Source of the DNA: Citrobacter amalonaticus Y19
Lineage (GTDB): Bacteria > Pseudomonadota > Gammaproteobacteria > Enterobacterales > Enterobacteriaceae
Assembly: GCF_000981805.1 (NCBI RefSeq)
Contig: NZ_CP011132.1
Coordinates: forward strand, 186,001-250,000
Direction: 5' to 3'
DNA length: 64,000 nucleotides
Shown here one piece after another: positions 39,466 to 48,268 of the stretch. The notes beneath the pieces are model-generated. The model saw nothing but the letters and a program-made list of their open reading frames with translations, searched no databases and had not been told where the DNA came from. How positions within the stretch are numbered: the first letter of the stretch is position 1; the number at the start of each line of letters is the position of its first letter. A program made the position numbers and the translations under genes.

Positions 39466-39652
39466 AATCGCTCACCAGTAAGTTCGCCGCAGCATAGGCC
39501 GCCTTTTCCCTGACCGACTCTGAAAGGGCACTGTCTGCCGCGATTTCATTAAGCACCTTCAATACGCAACCCAGCGCATCCGGGATATACCCTAAGTCTC
39601 CGCTGGCGATTTCCGCATACCGCTTGCGTATTAACTCACAATATTTTTCCAC
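39452..39652 (-). CDS. yaeP: UPF0253 family protein YaeP
   Basis: Small conserved protein of unknown function, 66 residues. I chose the GTG at 39652 because a strong ribosome-binding site (AGGAGGG) lies just before it and because this matches the E. coli protein (MEKYCELIRKRYAEIASGD); an ATG six codons earlier overlaps that site. It ends in AAANLLVSDYVNE and overlaps rof by 14 bp. Confidence 0.9.
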   Translation of the reverse strand: MEKYCELIRKRYAEIASGDLGYIPDALGCVLKVLNEIAADSALSESVREKAAYAAANLLVSDYVNE

Positions 39653-39840
39653 ATGCCCTCCTGTCAGCATTCTGACTTAACCGTGGATGCAAGTCTAAGC
39701 CTACGAAGATAAACTCTGTTTAGCAAGGTGACTATACCACAGCCATTCACGCAATATCAGCGCCTTGATTGATGATCCTCTGACAGCCTTTTGGCTTCAT
39801 TTTCGCTACAATGACCGCCTGATTCGAAAGGAGTTTTTCC

Positions 39841-40386
39841 ATGGCGCTTAAAGCGACAATTTATAAAGCCGTCGTCAACGTGGCGGACCTTGACCGCAAC
39901 CAGTTTCTTGATGCGGCATTGACGCTGGCGCGTCACCCCTCTGAAACCCAGGAGCGCATGATGCTGCGTCTGCTGGCGTGGATTAAGTATGCGGATGAGC
40001 GTCTCCAGTTTACGCGTGGCTTAAGCGCGGAGGATGAACCGGAAGCGTGGTTGCGTAACGATCATCTGGGTATCGACTTGTGGGTCGAACTGGGATTACC
40101 GGATGAACGGCGTATTAAGAAGGCGTGTACGCAGGCCGCCGACGTGGCGCTGTTTGCTTATAACAGCCGGGCGGCGCAGATCTGGTGGCAGCAAAACCAG
40201 AGCAAATGCGCGCAGTTTTCGAATCTCACGGTCTGGTATCTGGATGATGAACAACTGGCCCAGCTCAGCGCCTTTGCGAACCGTACCATGACGCTACAGG
40301 CGACGATTCAGGACGGAGCGATCTGGCTATCTGATTCTCAGAATAATCTGGAAATTCATCTGACGCCGTGGCAACAACCGGCATGA
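39841..40386 (+). CDS. yaeQ: YaeQ family protein
   Basis: Conserved protein of 181 residues whose fold is a variant of the PD-(D/E)XK nuclease superfamily; activity is unproven. It begins MALKATIYKAVVNVADLDRN, and the family residues include the stretch PEAWLRND and IDLWVELGLPDERRIKKA. AAAGGAG precedes the ATG. Its stop codon overlaps the arfB start (ATGA), an arrangement shared with E. coli. Confidence 0.93.
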   Translation: MALKATIYKAVVNVADLDRNQFLDAALTLARHPSETQERMMLRLLAWIKYADERLQFTRGLSAEDEPEAWLRNDHLGIDLWVELGLPDERRIKKACTQAADVALFAYNSRAAQIWWQQNQSKCAQFSNLTVWYLDDEQLAQLSAFANRTMTLQATIQDGAIWLSDSQNNLEIHLTPWQQPA

Positions 40387-40802
40387 TCGTCATTTCACGG
40401 ACTGTCTCGATCCCCGACGATGAGCTGGAGATCACTGCCATTCGTGCGCAGGGCGCAGGGGGACAGCACGTCAATAAGACCTCAACGGCGATACATTTGC
40501 GTTTTGACATTCGGGCCTCCAGCCTGCCAGAGTATTATAAGGAACGTCTGCTGGCCGCCAGCCATCATTTGATTACGGCTGATGGTGTGATGATTATTAA
40601 GGCGCAGGAGTACCGCAACCAGGAACTCAACCGGGAAGCGGCGCTTGCCAGGCTGGTGGCGGTCATAAAAGAACTTACCGCAGAACAAAAAAGCCGACGC
40701 GCAACCCGACCGACGCGGGCATCGAAAGAGCGAAGATTAAATTCGAAGGCGCAGAAATCCTCAGTAAAAGCCCTTCGCGGAAGAGTCCGTCGCAATGACT
40801 GA
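40383..40802 (+). CDS. arfB: Alternative ribosome-rescue factor B (peptidyl-tRNA hydrolase)
   Basis: Releases peptides from ribosomes stalled on broken mRNA. The ATG at 40383 gives 139 residues, one fewer than E. coli. The catalytic GGQ is at residues 26-28 (AQGAGGQHVNKTST), and a basic C-terminal tail (RRATRPTRASKERRLNSKAQKS in part) enters the mRNA channel in known structures. It overlaps the yaeQ stop by 4 bp. Confidence 0.95.
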   Translation: MIVISRTVSIPDDELEITAIRAQGAGGQHVNKTSTAIHLRFDIRASSLPEYYKERLLAASHHLITADGVMIIKAQEYRNQELNREAALARLVAVIKELTAEQKSRRATRPTRASKERRLNSKAQKSSVKALRGRVRRND

Positions 40803-40834
40803 CGGGCAGGAATAAAAATTGATAGGGAGTCAGG

Positions 40835-41533
40835 GTGAAAAAAACACTACTTTCAGCAATGGCGGCGTTTACGCTCTTCGCACTGATTGGCTGTAACAAC
40901 CGTTCAGACGTTGACGTTATCCAGCCGACCCAGATTGCGGAATTAACACCGATGCAGCAAAGCTGGCGAGGTATTCTACCTTGTGCCGACTGTGAGGGAA
41001 TTGAGACCTCCCTGTTTCTGGAGAAAGACGGCACATGGGTAATGAACGAACGCTATCAGGGCGTGCGTGAAGAGCCGTCTTCTTTTGCCTCCTACGGCAC
41101 CTGGGCGCGTACTGCCGATAAACTGGTGCTGACCGACAGTCAGGGCGAGAAATCCTGGTATCGTGCGAAAGGAGACGCGCTGGAGATGCTGGATCGGGAG
41201 GGGAATCCTATCGAGTCTCAGTTCAACTATACGCTTGCGCCAGTGAAATCGAGCCTGCCAGTGACGCCGATGGCGATGCGTGGCATGTATTTCTATATGG
41301 CGGATGCCGCGACCTTTACCGACTGTGCGACCGGAAAGCGAGTTTCCGTTGCCAGTAACGCGGAGCTGGAGCGCGGTTATCTTGCAGCGCGTGGCGCCAG
41401 TGAAAAACCGGTGCTGTTGTCTGTCGAAGGGCACTTCACGCTGGAGGCGAATCCGGATACCCATGAGCCAGTGAAAACGCTGATGGCCGATAAAGAAATT
41501 AAATTTATTCCGGGTAAGAGCTGCACCGACTGA
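40835..41533 (+). CDS. nlpE: Outer-membrane lipoprotein NlpE, Cpx envelope-stress activator
   Basis: Lipoprotein that signals surface contact and lipoprotein-trafficking defects to CpxA. The start is GTG at 40835 behind TAGGGAG. The lipobox LIGC puts the lipidated cysteine at residue 20. The CxxC motif of the N-terminal domain (LPCADCEG) and the C-terminal cysteine pair (TDCATG and KSCTD) are kept. At 232 residues it is 4 shorter than E. coli, the loss being in the divergent C-terminal tail. Confidence 0.95.
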   Translation: MKKTLLSAMAAFTLFALIGCNNRSDVDVIQPTQIAELTPMQQSWRGILPCADCEGIETSLFLEKDGTWVMNERYQGVREEPSSFASYGTWARTADKLVLTDSQGEKSWYRAKGDALEMLDREGNPIESQFNYTLAPVKSSLPVTPMAMRGMYFYMADAATFTDCATGKRVSVASNAELERGYLAARGASEKPVLLSVEGHFTLEANPDTHEPVKTLMADKEIKFIPGKSCTD

Positions 41534-41547
41534 GAGGCTGACTGAAA

Positions 41548-41577
41548 GATAGCTGCCCGGTTACCCGGGCAGCTATC
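41548..41577. terminator. Bidirectional terminator-like hairpin between nlpE and yaeF
   Basis: A long perfect inverted repeat, GATAGCTGCCCGG / CCGGGCAGCTATC with a short TTAC loop, lies between convergent genes. Neither side has a long T-run, so termination efficiency is uncertain. Confidence 0.7.
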
Positions 41578-41612
41578 GTCTTATCTGTGATGATGCTATT
41601 GCCGTCCCGTGC

Positions 41613-42437
41613 TTAGCGCGTCAGTCCTACAAAACGTCCCGTCTTGATATAAATCCCTAACTTCAAATGGCCGACATAACGTAGCTGTGTTTCTGGCTTA
41701 AACGCAGCAACATCGCCTTCCCGCATGTGCATCAGATCGGCAGGGCTTATCCAGCCCGATTGCGCCAGAGTCAGCGGATGTCCCGCTTTAGCAAACGCGT
41801 CGGTGACGAACTCGGAACAAAACCACGCCGTTTTCTCTCCCTCACGCGTGTCACTCAATTGCGCTTTCGCCAGCCCGCTGACGCACTGCTGTCGGAAATC
41901 TTCCGAAAAGGGGTTAAGCGAACACATCTGGCGGGTCATCATAAACGGAATGAATTCAGCGATACCGCGATAGTTGTAGCCGCTGTTTTTGATTTTGTAG
42001 GAGAAGGTTTTGATCTCAGCGGCCTGCTGCGGGGTCAGTTCCGGAACTCTTAGGGCAAAAAGCTTATCGCTATGCTTCATCGCTTGTTCGAGCGAAACGA
42101 TTTGCACGCCGGCACCGGTGGCTTCCGCTACTTCATTATTTCCCAGGTAGACGGCAACGTGGCTTACGGAAGCGTTACTGAATGCGCGGATGCCTAATGA
42201 GGTAACCCCAAGGCTGGAGGAGAACAGGAGATCGCCTGGCTTAAGATCGGCATCGGTGATTTCGACCAGTGCTTTATTGGTGAATGAGCTCTGGCGCTGG
42301 AATTTAACCGCCCATTTTTGGGATTGCGCATCAATGGCGGTGGCGGATTTATCCGGTGGGCTGACGTCAACGGTGCAGGACGAAAGCAAAAGCAGGCAAG
42401 GGAGGAACAGACGGTAATACGTCGTTGGTTTAGCCAT
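41613..42437 (-). CDS. yaeF: Lipoprotein of the permuted NlpC/P60-like (YiiX/YebB) family
   Basis: Putative papain-like hydrolase attached to the envelope; substrate unknown. I chose the ATG at 42437 (274 residues, E. coli length) over a TTG three codons earlier. The lipobox LSSC gives a lipidated cysteine at residue 21. The circularly permuted NlpC/P60 core shows a histidine motif (SVSHVAVYLGNNEVAEATG) ahead of the cysteine motif (TAWFCSEFVTDAF). It is downstream of proS on the same strand. Confidence 0.9.
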   Translation of the reverse strand: MAKPTTYYRLFLPCLLLLSSCTVDVSPPDKSATAIDAQSQKWAVKFQRQSSFTNKALVEITDADLKPGDLLFSSSLGVTSLGIRAFSNASVSHVAVYLGNNEVAEATGAGVQIVSLEQAMKHSDKLFALRVPELTPQQAAEIKTFSYKIKNSGYNYRGIAEFIPFMMTRQMCSLNPFSEDFRQQCVSGLAKAQLSDTREGEKTAWFCSEFVTDAFAKAGHPLTLAQSGWISPADLMHMREGDVAAFKPETQLRYVGHLKLGIYIKTGRFVGLTR

Positions 42438-42452
42438 TTTATACAATCCATG

Positions 42453-42486
42453 TAAAAAAGAGGCCCTGAAAATCAGAGCCTCTTAT
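42453..42486 (-). terminator. Terminator of proS
   Basis: On the minus strand the hairpin AGAGGCTCTGA/TCAGGGCCTCT is followed by TTTTTTA, starting 4 bp after the proS stop. Confidence 0.85.
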
Positions 42487-42490
42487 GACA

Positions 42491-44209
42491 TCAGCCTTTA
42501 ATCTGTTTAACCAGATAGTTGACGATGTCGCCGGTTTTTATTAGCTGTTTCTCGCCATTGCGACGGTATTTGTATTCAATATCGTCGTTGTCGAGGTTAC
42601 GGTCGCCCAGCACGATAGTGTGCGGAATCCCGATCAGTTCCATATCCGCGAACATCACGCCTGGACGCTCTTTACGGTCGTCCATCAGCACTTCGATGCC
42701 CTGCGCACGCAGCTCGGCATACAGTTTTTCAGCCAGTTCCTGCACGCGATAGGACTTGTGCATGTTCATCGGCAGAATCGCGACCTGGAATGGGGCGATG
42801 GCGTCAGGCCAGACGATGCCGCGATCGTCGTAATTCTGTTCAATGGCCGCCGCCACCACACGTGTAACCCCGATACCGTAGCAGCCCATGGTCAGGATCT
42901 GATTGCGGCCATCTTCGCCCTGAACGGCGGCTTTCATCGCTTCCGAATATTTGGTGCCCAACTGGAAGATGTGACCGACTTCGATACCGCGTTTAATCAG
43001 CAGCGTGCCTTTGCCATCCGGGCTCGGATCGCCGGCGACGACATTACGGATGTCAGCCACTTCCGGGGTTGCGACATCGCGATCCCAGTTGATACCGAAG
43101 TAGTGTTTACCGTCGATGTTCGCGCCCGCGCCGAAGTCGCTCATCGCAGCCACGGTACGGTCAATTACCATCGGAATCGGCATGTTCACCGGACCGAGAG
43201 AACCCGGGCCTGCTTTCACCACGGCACGAATTTCTTCTTCGGTCGCGAAGGTCAGTGGGCTGGCAACCTGCGGCAGTTTTTCTGCTTTTACTTCGTTCAG
43301 CTCGTGGTCGCCACGAACCAGCAGCGCAACCAGCGGGTAAGCGCTTCCTTCCACCGCTTTCACCAGCAAGGTTTTCACGGTTTTCTCGACAGGCAGATTG
43401 AACTGTTCAACCAGCTCGGCGATGGTTTTCGCGTTCGGTGTATCAACCAGCGTCATCTCCTGAGTTGCAGCGCCACGCGGTTCTTTCGGCGCAACGGCTT
43501 CAGCAAATTCAATGTTGGCCGCGTAGTCAGAGGAATCAGAGAAGATCACATCGTCTTCACCGCTCTGCGCCAGTACCTGGAATTCGTGCGAGGCGCTACC
43601 GCCGATTGAACCGGTGTCAGCCTGTACCGCGCGGAAATCCAACCCCATACGGCTGAAGATCTTGCTATAAGCCGCGTACATCGCGTCGTAGGTTTCCTGC
43701 AGCGATTCCTGAGAGGTGTGGAAAGAGTATGCATCTTTCATCAGGAATTCACGGGAGCGCATCACGCCGAAACGCGGGCGCACTTCGTCACGGAATTTAG
43801 TCTGAATCTGGTAGAAGTTCAGCGGCAGCTGTTTGTAAGAGCTGAGCTCGTTACGAATCAGGTCGGTGATTACTTCTTCATGCGTTGGGCCGAGTACGAA
43901 CGGACGATCGCCACGGTCTGCAATACGCAGCAGTTCCGGGCCGTACTGTTCCCAACGACCACTCTCTTGCCACAGTTCAGAGGGCTGAACGACCGGCATT
44001 AACACCTCGATGGCACCGGCGTTGTTCATCTCTTCACGCACGATGTTCTCGACTTTTTTCAGGACGCGCACGCCGGTCGGCAGCCAGGTGTATAACCCAG
44101 AGGCCAGCTTGCGGATCATCCCGGCGCGCAGCATCAGCTGATGGCTGATAACCTCGGCGTCGGCAGGTGTCTCCTTCAGAGTGGAGAGCAGGTATTGGCT
44201 AGTACGCAT
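42491..44209 (-). CDS. proS: Prolyl-tRNA synthetase
   Basis: Class II aminoacyl-tRNA synthetase of the bacterial type with an INS editing domain. I chose the ATG at 44209 (572 residues, E. coli length); the frame is open for 18 more codons without support. Motif 2 (RDEVRPRFGVMRSREFLMKDAYSFH, in part) and motif 3 (GCYGIGVTRVVAAAIEQ) are present, with the YbaK-like editing insert between them (about 224-407) and the anticodon-binding domain at the end. Confidence 0.98.
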   Translation of the reverse strand: MRTSQYLLSTLKETPADAEVISHQLMLRAGMIRKLASGLYTWLPTGVRVLKKVENIVREEMNNAGAIEVLMPVVQPSELWQESGRWEQYGPELLRIADRGDRPFVLGPTHEEVITDLIRNELSSYKQLPLNFYQIQTKFRDEVRPRFGVMRSREFLMKDAYSFHTSQESLQETYDAMYAAYSKIFSRMGLDFRAVQADTGSIGGSASHEFQVLAQSGEDDVIFSDSSDYAANIEFAEAVAPKEPRGAATQEMTLVDTPNAKTIAELVEQFNLPVEKTVKTLLVKAVEGSAYPLVALLVRGDHELNEVKAEKLPQVASPLTFATEEEIRAVVKAGPGSLGPVNMPIPMVIDRTVAAMSDFGAGANIDGKHYFGINWDRDVATPEVADIRNVVAGDPSPDGKGTLLIKRGIEVGHIFQLGTKYSEAMKAAVQGEDGRNQILTMGCYGIGVTRVVAAAIEQNYDDRGIVWPDAIAPFQVAILPMNMHKSYRVQELAEKLYAELRAQGIEVLMDDRKERPGVMFADMELIGIPHTIVLGDRNLDNDDIEYKYRRNGEKQLIKTGDIVNYLVKQIKG

Positions 44210-44319
44210 GTTGTTACGGTTCCAGTTGAACGATCGAACAGGCTCAATGCGAGCCTGACACAAAAAAAGTAACTCAGTTTACCAGCGAGAAAGGGATGTC
44301 AAAAGAGAAGGGCGTGAAA

Positions 44320-45027
44320 TTAGCGGGGTTCTAGCGCAAAGACTTCGAAACCCGTCTCAGTTACGCGCCAGCGCACGTTGAAATCGTGCAGCCAGACGGC
44401 GTAGGTTTTGCCTGTCTCTTCCCCTTTTCGATAGGCAGGACGCGGGTCCTGCGCCAGCACATCGCGAATAAACGTTTTCAGCAAGGAGTAACGTTTTTCC
44501 AGTGCAGGAAACTGTTGCTCAATCTCGTCGGTAAAACTCACCGGCATTTCAGCCAGTGGTGCCTGTTGCGCGTAGCTGGCGGTCGCATCCGGCAGAGATT
44601 CGGCGAACGGCAGATAGGGCTTGATGTCGATGACCGGCGTACCGTCGACCAGATCCAGACTACCCAGTTGCAGAATAACCTGATCTTTCTGACAGACAAT
44701 GCCTTTCAGCTCAACCAGCGACATGCCAACGGGATTGGGGCGAAATGTTGAGCGCGTGGCGAATACGCCCATACGCGCGTTACCGCCAAGACGAGGCGGG
44801 CGCACGGTTGGGCGCCATCCTCCTTCCATCGTCTGATGGAAAACAAAGATCACCCATAAATGGCTGAATGCTTCAAGACCGCGTACCGCCTCGGCCTGAT
44901 TATAGGGCGACAGCAGGTGCAGTTCGCCGTTGACACTTTTTACCAGCCCAGGCTGGCGGGGAACGGCGAACTTCTCTTTGTAAGGTGAGCGAATGACACC
45001 GATTTGCTCAAACTGAAAATGACTCAT
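44320..45027 (-). CDS. trmO: tRNA (N6-threonylcarbamoyladenosine37-N6)-methyltransferase TrmO
   Basis: Methylates t6A37 to m6t6A in tRNA-Thr using SAM. It has 235 residues, the E. coli length (formerly tsaA/yaeB). The single-sheeted beta-barrel domain carries GVIRSPYKEKFAVPRQPG near the N-terminus and RSTFRPNPVGMSLVEL. It overlaps rcsF by 4 bp. Confidence 0.94.
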   Translation of the reverse strand: MSHFQFEQIGVIRSPYKEKFAVPRQPGLVKSVNGELHLLSPYNQAEAVRGLEAFSHLWVIFVFHQTMEGGWRPTVRPPRLGGNARMGVFATRSTFRPNPVGMSLVELKGIVCQKDQVILQLGSLDLVDGTPVIDIKPYLPFAESLPDATASYAQQAPLAEMPVSFTDEIEQQFPALEKRYSLLKTFIRDVLAQDPRPAYRKGEETGKTYAVWLHDFNVRWRVTETGFEVFALEPR

Positions 45028-45428
45028 TTAGCCGAGATGTTGAGCGCAGAACCAATACAGACGGCCTGACGATAGCAGCCCGGCGTCCCGCTGGTGACTT
45101 CACAGCTATGCAGTAAAACGGCATTGGCTTTCATTTTTGACGCATTAATCTGCATGCGTTTACGTGCTGTCGGGATGTTCGGCGGGGAGTCCTGGTTAGA
45201 GGCCTGACAGGATTCACCGGTTACTTCACCGAGATCGCGGAACGGTTTGCCGACCAGATCTTCAGCATTGGTATAAATTCTGACGGGGACCGCGCGCGGC
45301 GCTTTCGGTTTTTCCGGCTCCGCTTTAGGCGGGGTTGCGGTGCTTTGTACGGGTTCAACAGGGGATCTGCTTAGCATAGAACAGCCGCTCAGCATGAGTG
45401 CTAATAAACAGATCGGTAAAGCACGCAT
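45024..45428 (-). CDS. rcsF: Outer-membrane lipoprotein RcsF, Rcs stress sensor
   Basis: Detects lipopolysaccharide and peptidoglycan stress and activates the Rcs phosphorelay through IgaA. It has 134 residues, the E. coli length. The lipobox LSGC gives a lipidated cysteine at residue 16, followed by a proline-rich disordered linker. The four cysteines that form two nonconsecutive disulfides are present (GESCQAS, HSCEV, PGCYRQAVCIG). In E. coli its surface exposure depends on BamA, which is also in this window. It overlaps trmO by 4 bp. Confidence 0.96.
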   Translation of the reverse strand: MRALPICLLALMLSGCSMLSRSPVEPVQSTATPPKAEPEKPKAPRAVPVRIYTNAEDLVGKPFRDLGEVTGESCQASNQDSPPNIPTARKRMQINASKMKANAVLLHSCEVTSGTPGCYRQAVCIGSALNISAK

Positions 45429-45491
45429 AATATTTCCTCAATGAATGATCTAACTGTCACATATTGAATCAGGAGCTTGCATAAATGACAA

Positions 45492-45520
45492 GACGGGCAA
45501 ACGCCCGTCCTGAATGATAT
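45492..45520 (-). terminator. Probable terminator of metNIQ
   Basis: A perfect GACGGGC/GCCCGTC hairpin with an AAAC loop lies about 40 bp beyond the metQ stop. The minus-strand tail is TTGTCATTTA, a weak T-run, so confidence is moderate. Confidence 0.6.
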
Positions 45521-45546
45521 TACAGATTGTGAAAAGCGCCTAAAAA

Positions 45547-46362
45547 TTACCAGCCCTTAACAGCACCACCGTTGAAGACTTTGTTTGCTGCTTCGTAGAC
45601 TTCGTCAGACTGATAAGCCTGGACGAATTTCTTCACGTTCTCCGCGTCTTTGTTGTCTTCACGGGTCACGATCAGGTTGACGTACGGGGAATCTTTATCT
45701 TCAACGAAGATACCGTCTTTCGCTGGCGTCAGGTTGATCTGGCTGGCGTAGGTGGTGTTGATCACCGCCAGGGCAATCTGCGCATCATCAAGAGAGCGCG
45801 GCAGTTGCGGGGCTTCCAGTTCGACGATTTTCAGATTTTTCGGGTTCCCGACGATATCCAGTGAGGTCGGCAGCAGGCCAACGCCATCTTTCAGTTTGAT
45901 CAGGCCCACTTTCTGCAGCAGCAGCAGGGAACGGCCCAGGTTGGTCGGATCGTTCGGAACCGCTACCTGCGCGCCATCCTGAAGTTCATCCAGGGATTTG
46001 ATTTTTTTGGAGTAGCCAGCGATCGGATAAACAAAGGTATTGCCTGCGGCAACCAGTTTGTACCCGCGATCTTTGATCTGCTGATCCAGATACGGTTTGT
46101 GCTGGAAGGCGTTGGCATCGATATCGCCTTTGCTCAGCGCTTCGTTCGGCAGAACGTAGTCATTGAAGGTCACCAGCTCAACGTCCAGACCGTATTTTTC
46201 TTTTGCGACTTTTTGCGCGACTTCAGCCACCTGCTGTTCCGCACCGACAATCACGCCGACTTTGATGTGGTTCGGATCTTTTTCATCCTGACCGCAACCC
46301 ACGAGTGTCAGTGAACCAATCAGGGCGCCTACTGCCGCAATGGTTTTGAATTTGAACGCCAT
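45547..46362 (-). CDS. metQ: D-/L-methionine-binding lipoprotein MetQ
   Basis: Substrate-binding lipoprotein of the MetNIQ methionine importer. It has 271 residues, the E. coli length. The lipobox (LTLVGC) places the lipidated cysteine at residue 23, and the NlpA-family fold is shown by KVGVIVGAEQQVAE and DANAFQHKPYLDQQ. It is third in the metN-metI-metQ operon, 39 bp after metI. Confidence 0.97.
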   Translation of the reverse strand: MAFKFKTIAAVGALIGSLTLVGCGQDEKDPNHIKVGVIVGAEQQVAEVAQKVAKEKYGLDVELVTFNDYVLPNEALSKGDIDANAFQHKPYLDQQIKDRGYKLVAAGNTFVYPIAGYSKKIKSLDELQDGAQVAVPNDPTNLGRSLLLLQKVGLIKLKDGVGLLPTSLDIVGNPKNLKIVELEAPQLPRSLDDAQIALAVINTTYASQINLTPAKDGIFVEDKDSPYVNLIVTREDNKDAENVKKFVQAYQSDEVYEAANKVFNGGAVKGW

Positions 46363-46401
46363 GCTTATTTCCTTAATGTGATATTTGTGTTTTGTAGAAC
46401 G

Positions 46402-47055
46402 TTACTTGTGCGTCACAGTCCGGACGATGCGATCGCCCGCGAACTGAATTAAATAAACCAGAACAACGAGTAATACCAGTACCGTATTCATAACAGTAGC
46501 ATTGTATCCAATGTAACCGTACTGATAGCCTATCTGTCCTAGACCGCCGGCACCTACGGCACCGCCCATAGCGGAATAGCCGACCAGTGTAATCAGCGTA
46601 ATGGTCGCCGCGTTCACCAGCCCTGGCAGGGCTTCCGGCAGCAGCACTTTGCGTACAATTTGCAGCGGCGTTGCGCCCATTGCGCGCGAGGCTTCGATCA
46701 GCCCTGTCGGGATTTCGAGTAGGGCGTTTTCCACCATACGCGCGATAAACGGTGCCGCACCGACGGTGAGTGGGACAATCGCGGCCTGCAAACCGATTGA
46801 TGTCCCGACAATGACGCGAGTGAACGGAATCATCCATACCAGCAGAATAATGAACGGAATCGACCGGAAGATGTTCACGACGGCAGACAGCGTGCGGTAG
46901 AGTTTCGCGTTCTCAATGATTTGTCCGGGACGCGTCACGTACAGCAACACGCCAACTGGCAGGCCGATCACAAAACCAAAGAAACCCGATACGAAGGTCA
47001 TCGCCAGCGTTTCCCAGACGCCACGAACCAGCAGCCACATCATCGGTTCAGACAT
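46402..47055 (-). CDS. metI: Methionine ABC transporter permease MetI
   Basis: Inner-membrane channel subunit of MetNIQ with five transmembrane segments. It has 217 residues, the E. coli length. The coupling-helix (EAA) motif that contacts MetN is seen at EASRAMGATPLQIVRKVLLPEALPG (in part). It overlaps metN by 8 bp, implying coupled translation. Confidence 0.97.
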   Translation of the reverse strand: MSEPMMWLLVRGVWETLAMTFVSGFFGFVIGLPVGVLLYVTRPGQIIENAKLYRTLSAVVNIFRSIPFIILLVWMIPFTRVIVGTSIGLQAAIVPLTVGAAPFIARMVENALLEIPTGLIEASRAMGATPLQIVRKVLLPEALPGLVNAATITLITLVGYSAMGGAVGAGGLGQIGYQYGYIGYNATVMNTVLVLLVVLVYLIQFAGDRIVRTVTHK

Positions 47056-48079
47056 AACCCAGTACCTCTACTTTTACATGGTGTTCTTGCAGCCAGGCGA
47101 TCGCGGCCTGCGTTTCTTCTTGTGTACCGTGCATTTCAGTCAGCATGATGCCGAACTTCACGCCGCCGGCGTAATCCATCTGCGCGCTAATAATGTTGTT
47201 ATTCACGTTGAAGCGGCGCGCCGTTTCGGAAAGCAGCGGCGCATCAACCGACTGACCGGTAAATTCCATGCGCAGCATCGGTACGCTGTCAGCCGTCGAC
47301 TCCGCCTTGAGGCGCGCCAGATAATCTTCCGGAATGTCCAGATGCAGCGTGGACTGAATAAACTTCTGCGCCAGAGGCGTTTTCGGATGGGAAAACACTT
47401 CGCTGACGGTATCTTGCTCAATCAGTTCACCGTTGCTGATAACCGCCACGCAGTCGCAGATGCGTTTAACCACATCCATCTCATGCGTAATCAGCAGGAT
47501 GGTCAGGCCAAGGCGACGGTTAATGTCTTTCAGCAGTTCGAGAATAGAGCGAGTGGTGGCCGGATCCAGCGCGCTGGTCGCTTCGTCGCACAGCAGCACT
47601 TTGGGCTGGCTTGCCAGCGCACGGGCGATGGCGACACGCTGCTTCTGACCACCAGATAAGTTTGCAGGATAACTGTCGTGTTTATCTCCCAGTCCCACGA
47701 GGTCGAGCAGTTCTGTCACGCGACGCTTAACCTCTTCTTTCGGCGTGTTGTCGAGTTCCAGCGGCAGAGCAACGTTACCAAAAACGGTACGGGAGGACAG
47801 CAGGTTAAAGTGCTGGAAAATCATGCCAATCTGGCGCCGCGCTTTGGTCAGCTCAGATTCAGATAACGTCGTCAGCTCCTGTCCACCGACCTGAACACTC
47901 CCTTCAGTCGGGCGCTCCAGAAGGTTTACACAGCGGATCAGCGTACTTTTACCGGCGCCTGAGGCACCGATAACGCCATAAATCTGTCCGGCAGGGACAT
48001 GCAGGCTAACGTTATTCAACGCCTGAATGGTGTGAGTCCCCTGATGGAACACTTTGGTGATACTCGAAAGTTTAATCAT
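47048..48079 (-). CDS. metN: Methionine ABC transporter ATP-binding protein MetN
   Basis: ATPase of the methionine importer. It has 343 residues, the E. coli length. Walker A (GASGAGKST), the ABC signature (LSGGQKQR) and Walker B (VLLCDEATSALD) are intact. The C-terminal NIL domain (about 265-343) binds methionine and trans-inhibits transport in known structures. It is the first gene of the operon, downstream of a MetJ-type operator. Confidence 0.98.
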   Translation of the reverse strand: MIKLSSITKVFHQGTHTIQALNNVSLHVPAGQIYGVIGASGAGKSTLIRCVNLLERPTEGSVQVGGQELTTLSESELTKARRQIGMIFQHFNLLSSRTVFGNVALPLELDNTPKEEVKRRVTELLDLVGLGDKHDSYPANLSGGQKQRVAIARALASQPKVLLCDEATSALDPATTRSILELLKDINRRLGLTILLITHEMDVVKRICDCVAVISNGELIEQDTVSEVFSHPKTPLAQKFIQSTLHLDIPEDYLARLKAESTADSVPMLRMEFTGQSVDAPLLSETARRFNVNNNIISAQMDYAGGVKFGIMLTEMHGTQEETQAAIAWLQEHHVKVEVLGYV

Positions 48080-48154
48080 TGATTATTTATTATCGTAATG
48101 GAGTTACCGTGGCATTTTCGTCTGTCTGATGCGGTCAAAAACCGTCAACAAAAT

Positions 48155-48186
48155 GGATGTTAAGGCATCCAGACGTCTAAATCAAT
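48155..48186. promoter_or_regulatory. Probable MetJ operator upstream of metN
   Basis: A perfect met box AGACGTCT is at 48171-48178, with poorer 8-bp neighbours (GGATGTTA, AGGCATCC, AAATCAAT) in register on both sides. MetJ binds two or more adjacent boxes when SAM is high and represses metNIQ in E. coli. The box lies about 92 bp ahead of the metN start codon and is also upstream of the divergent gmhB. Confidence 0.75.
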
Positions 48187-48268
48187 CAGGGTTTCTACGA
48201 TGAGCACTTTCTTGCCTGCCGAAACATGCGATACTAGGGCTACATGCCTTACTCAGGAGCTATAAAAG

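Noticed and set aside
43546..43734. Frames on both strands within proS
   Set aside because: Shadows of a complete and recognisable synthetase.
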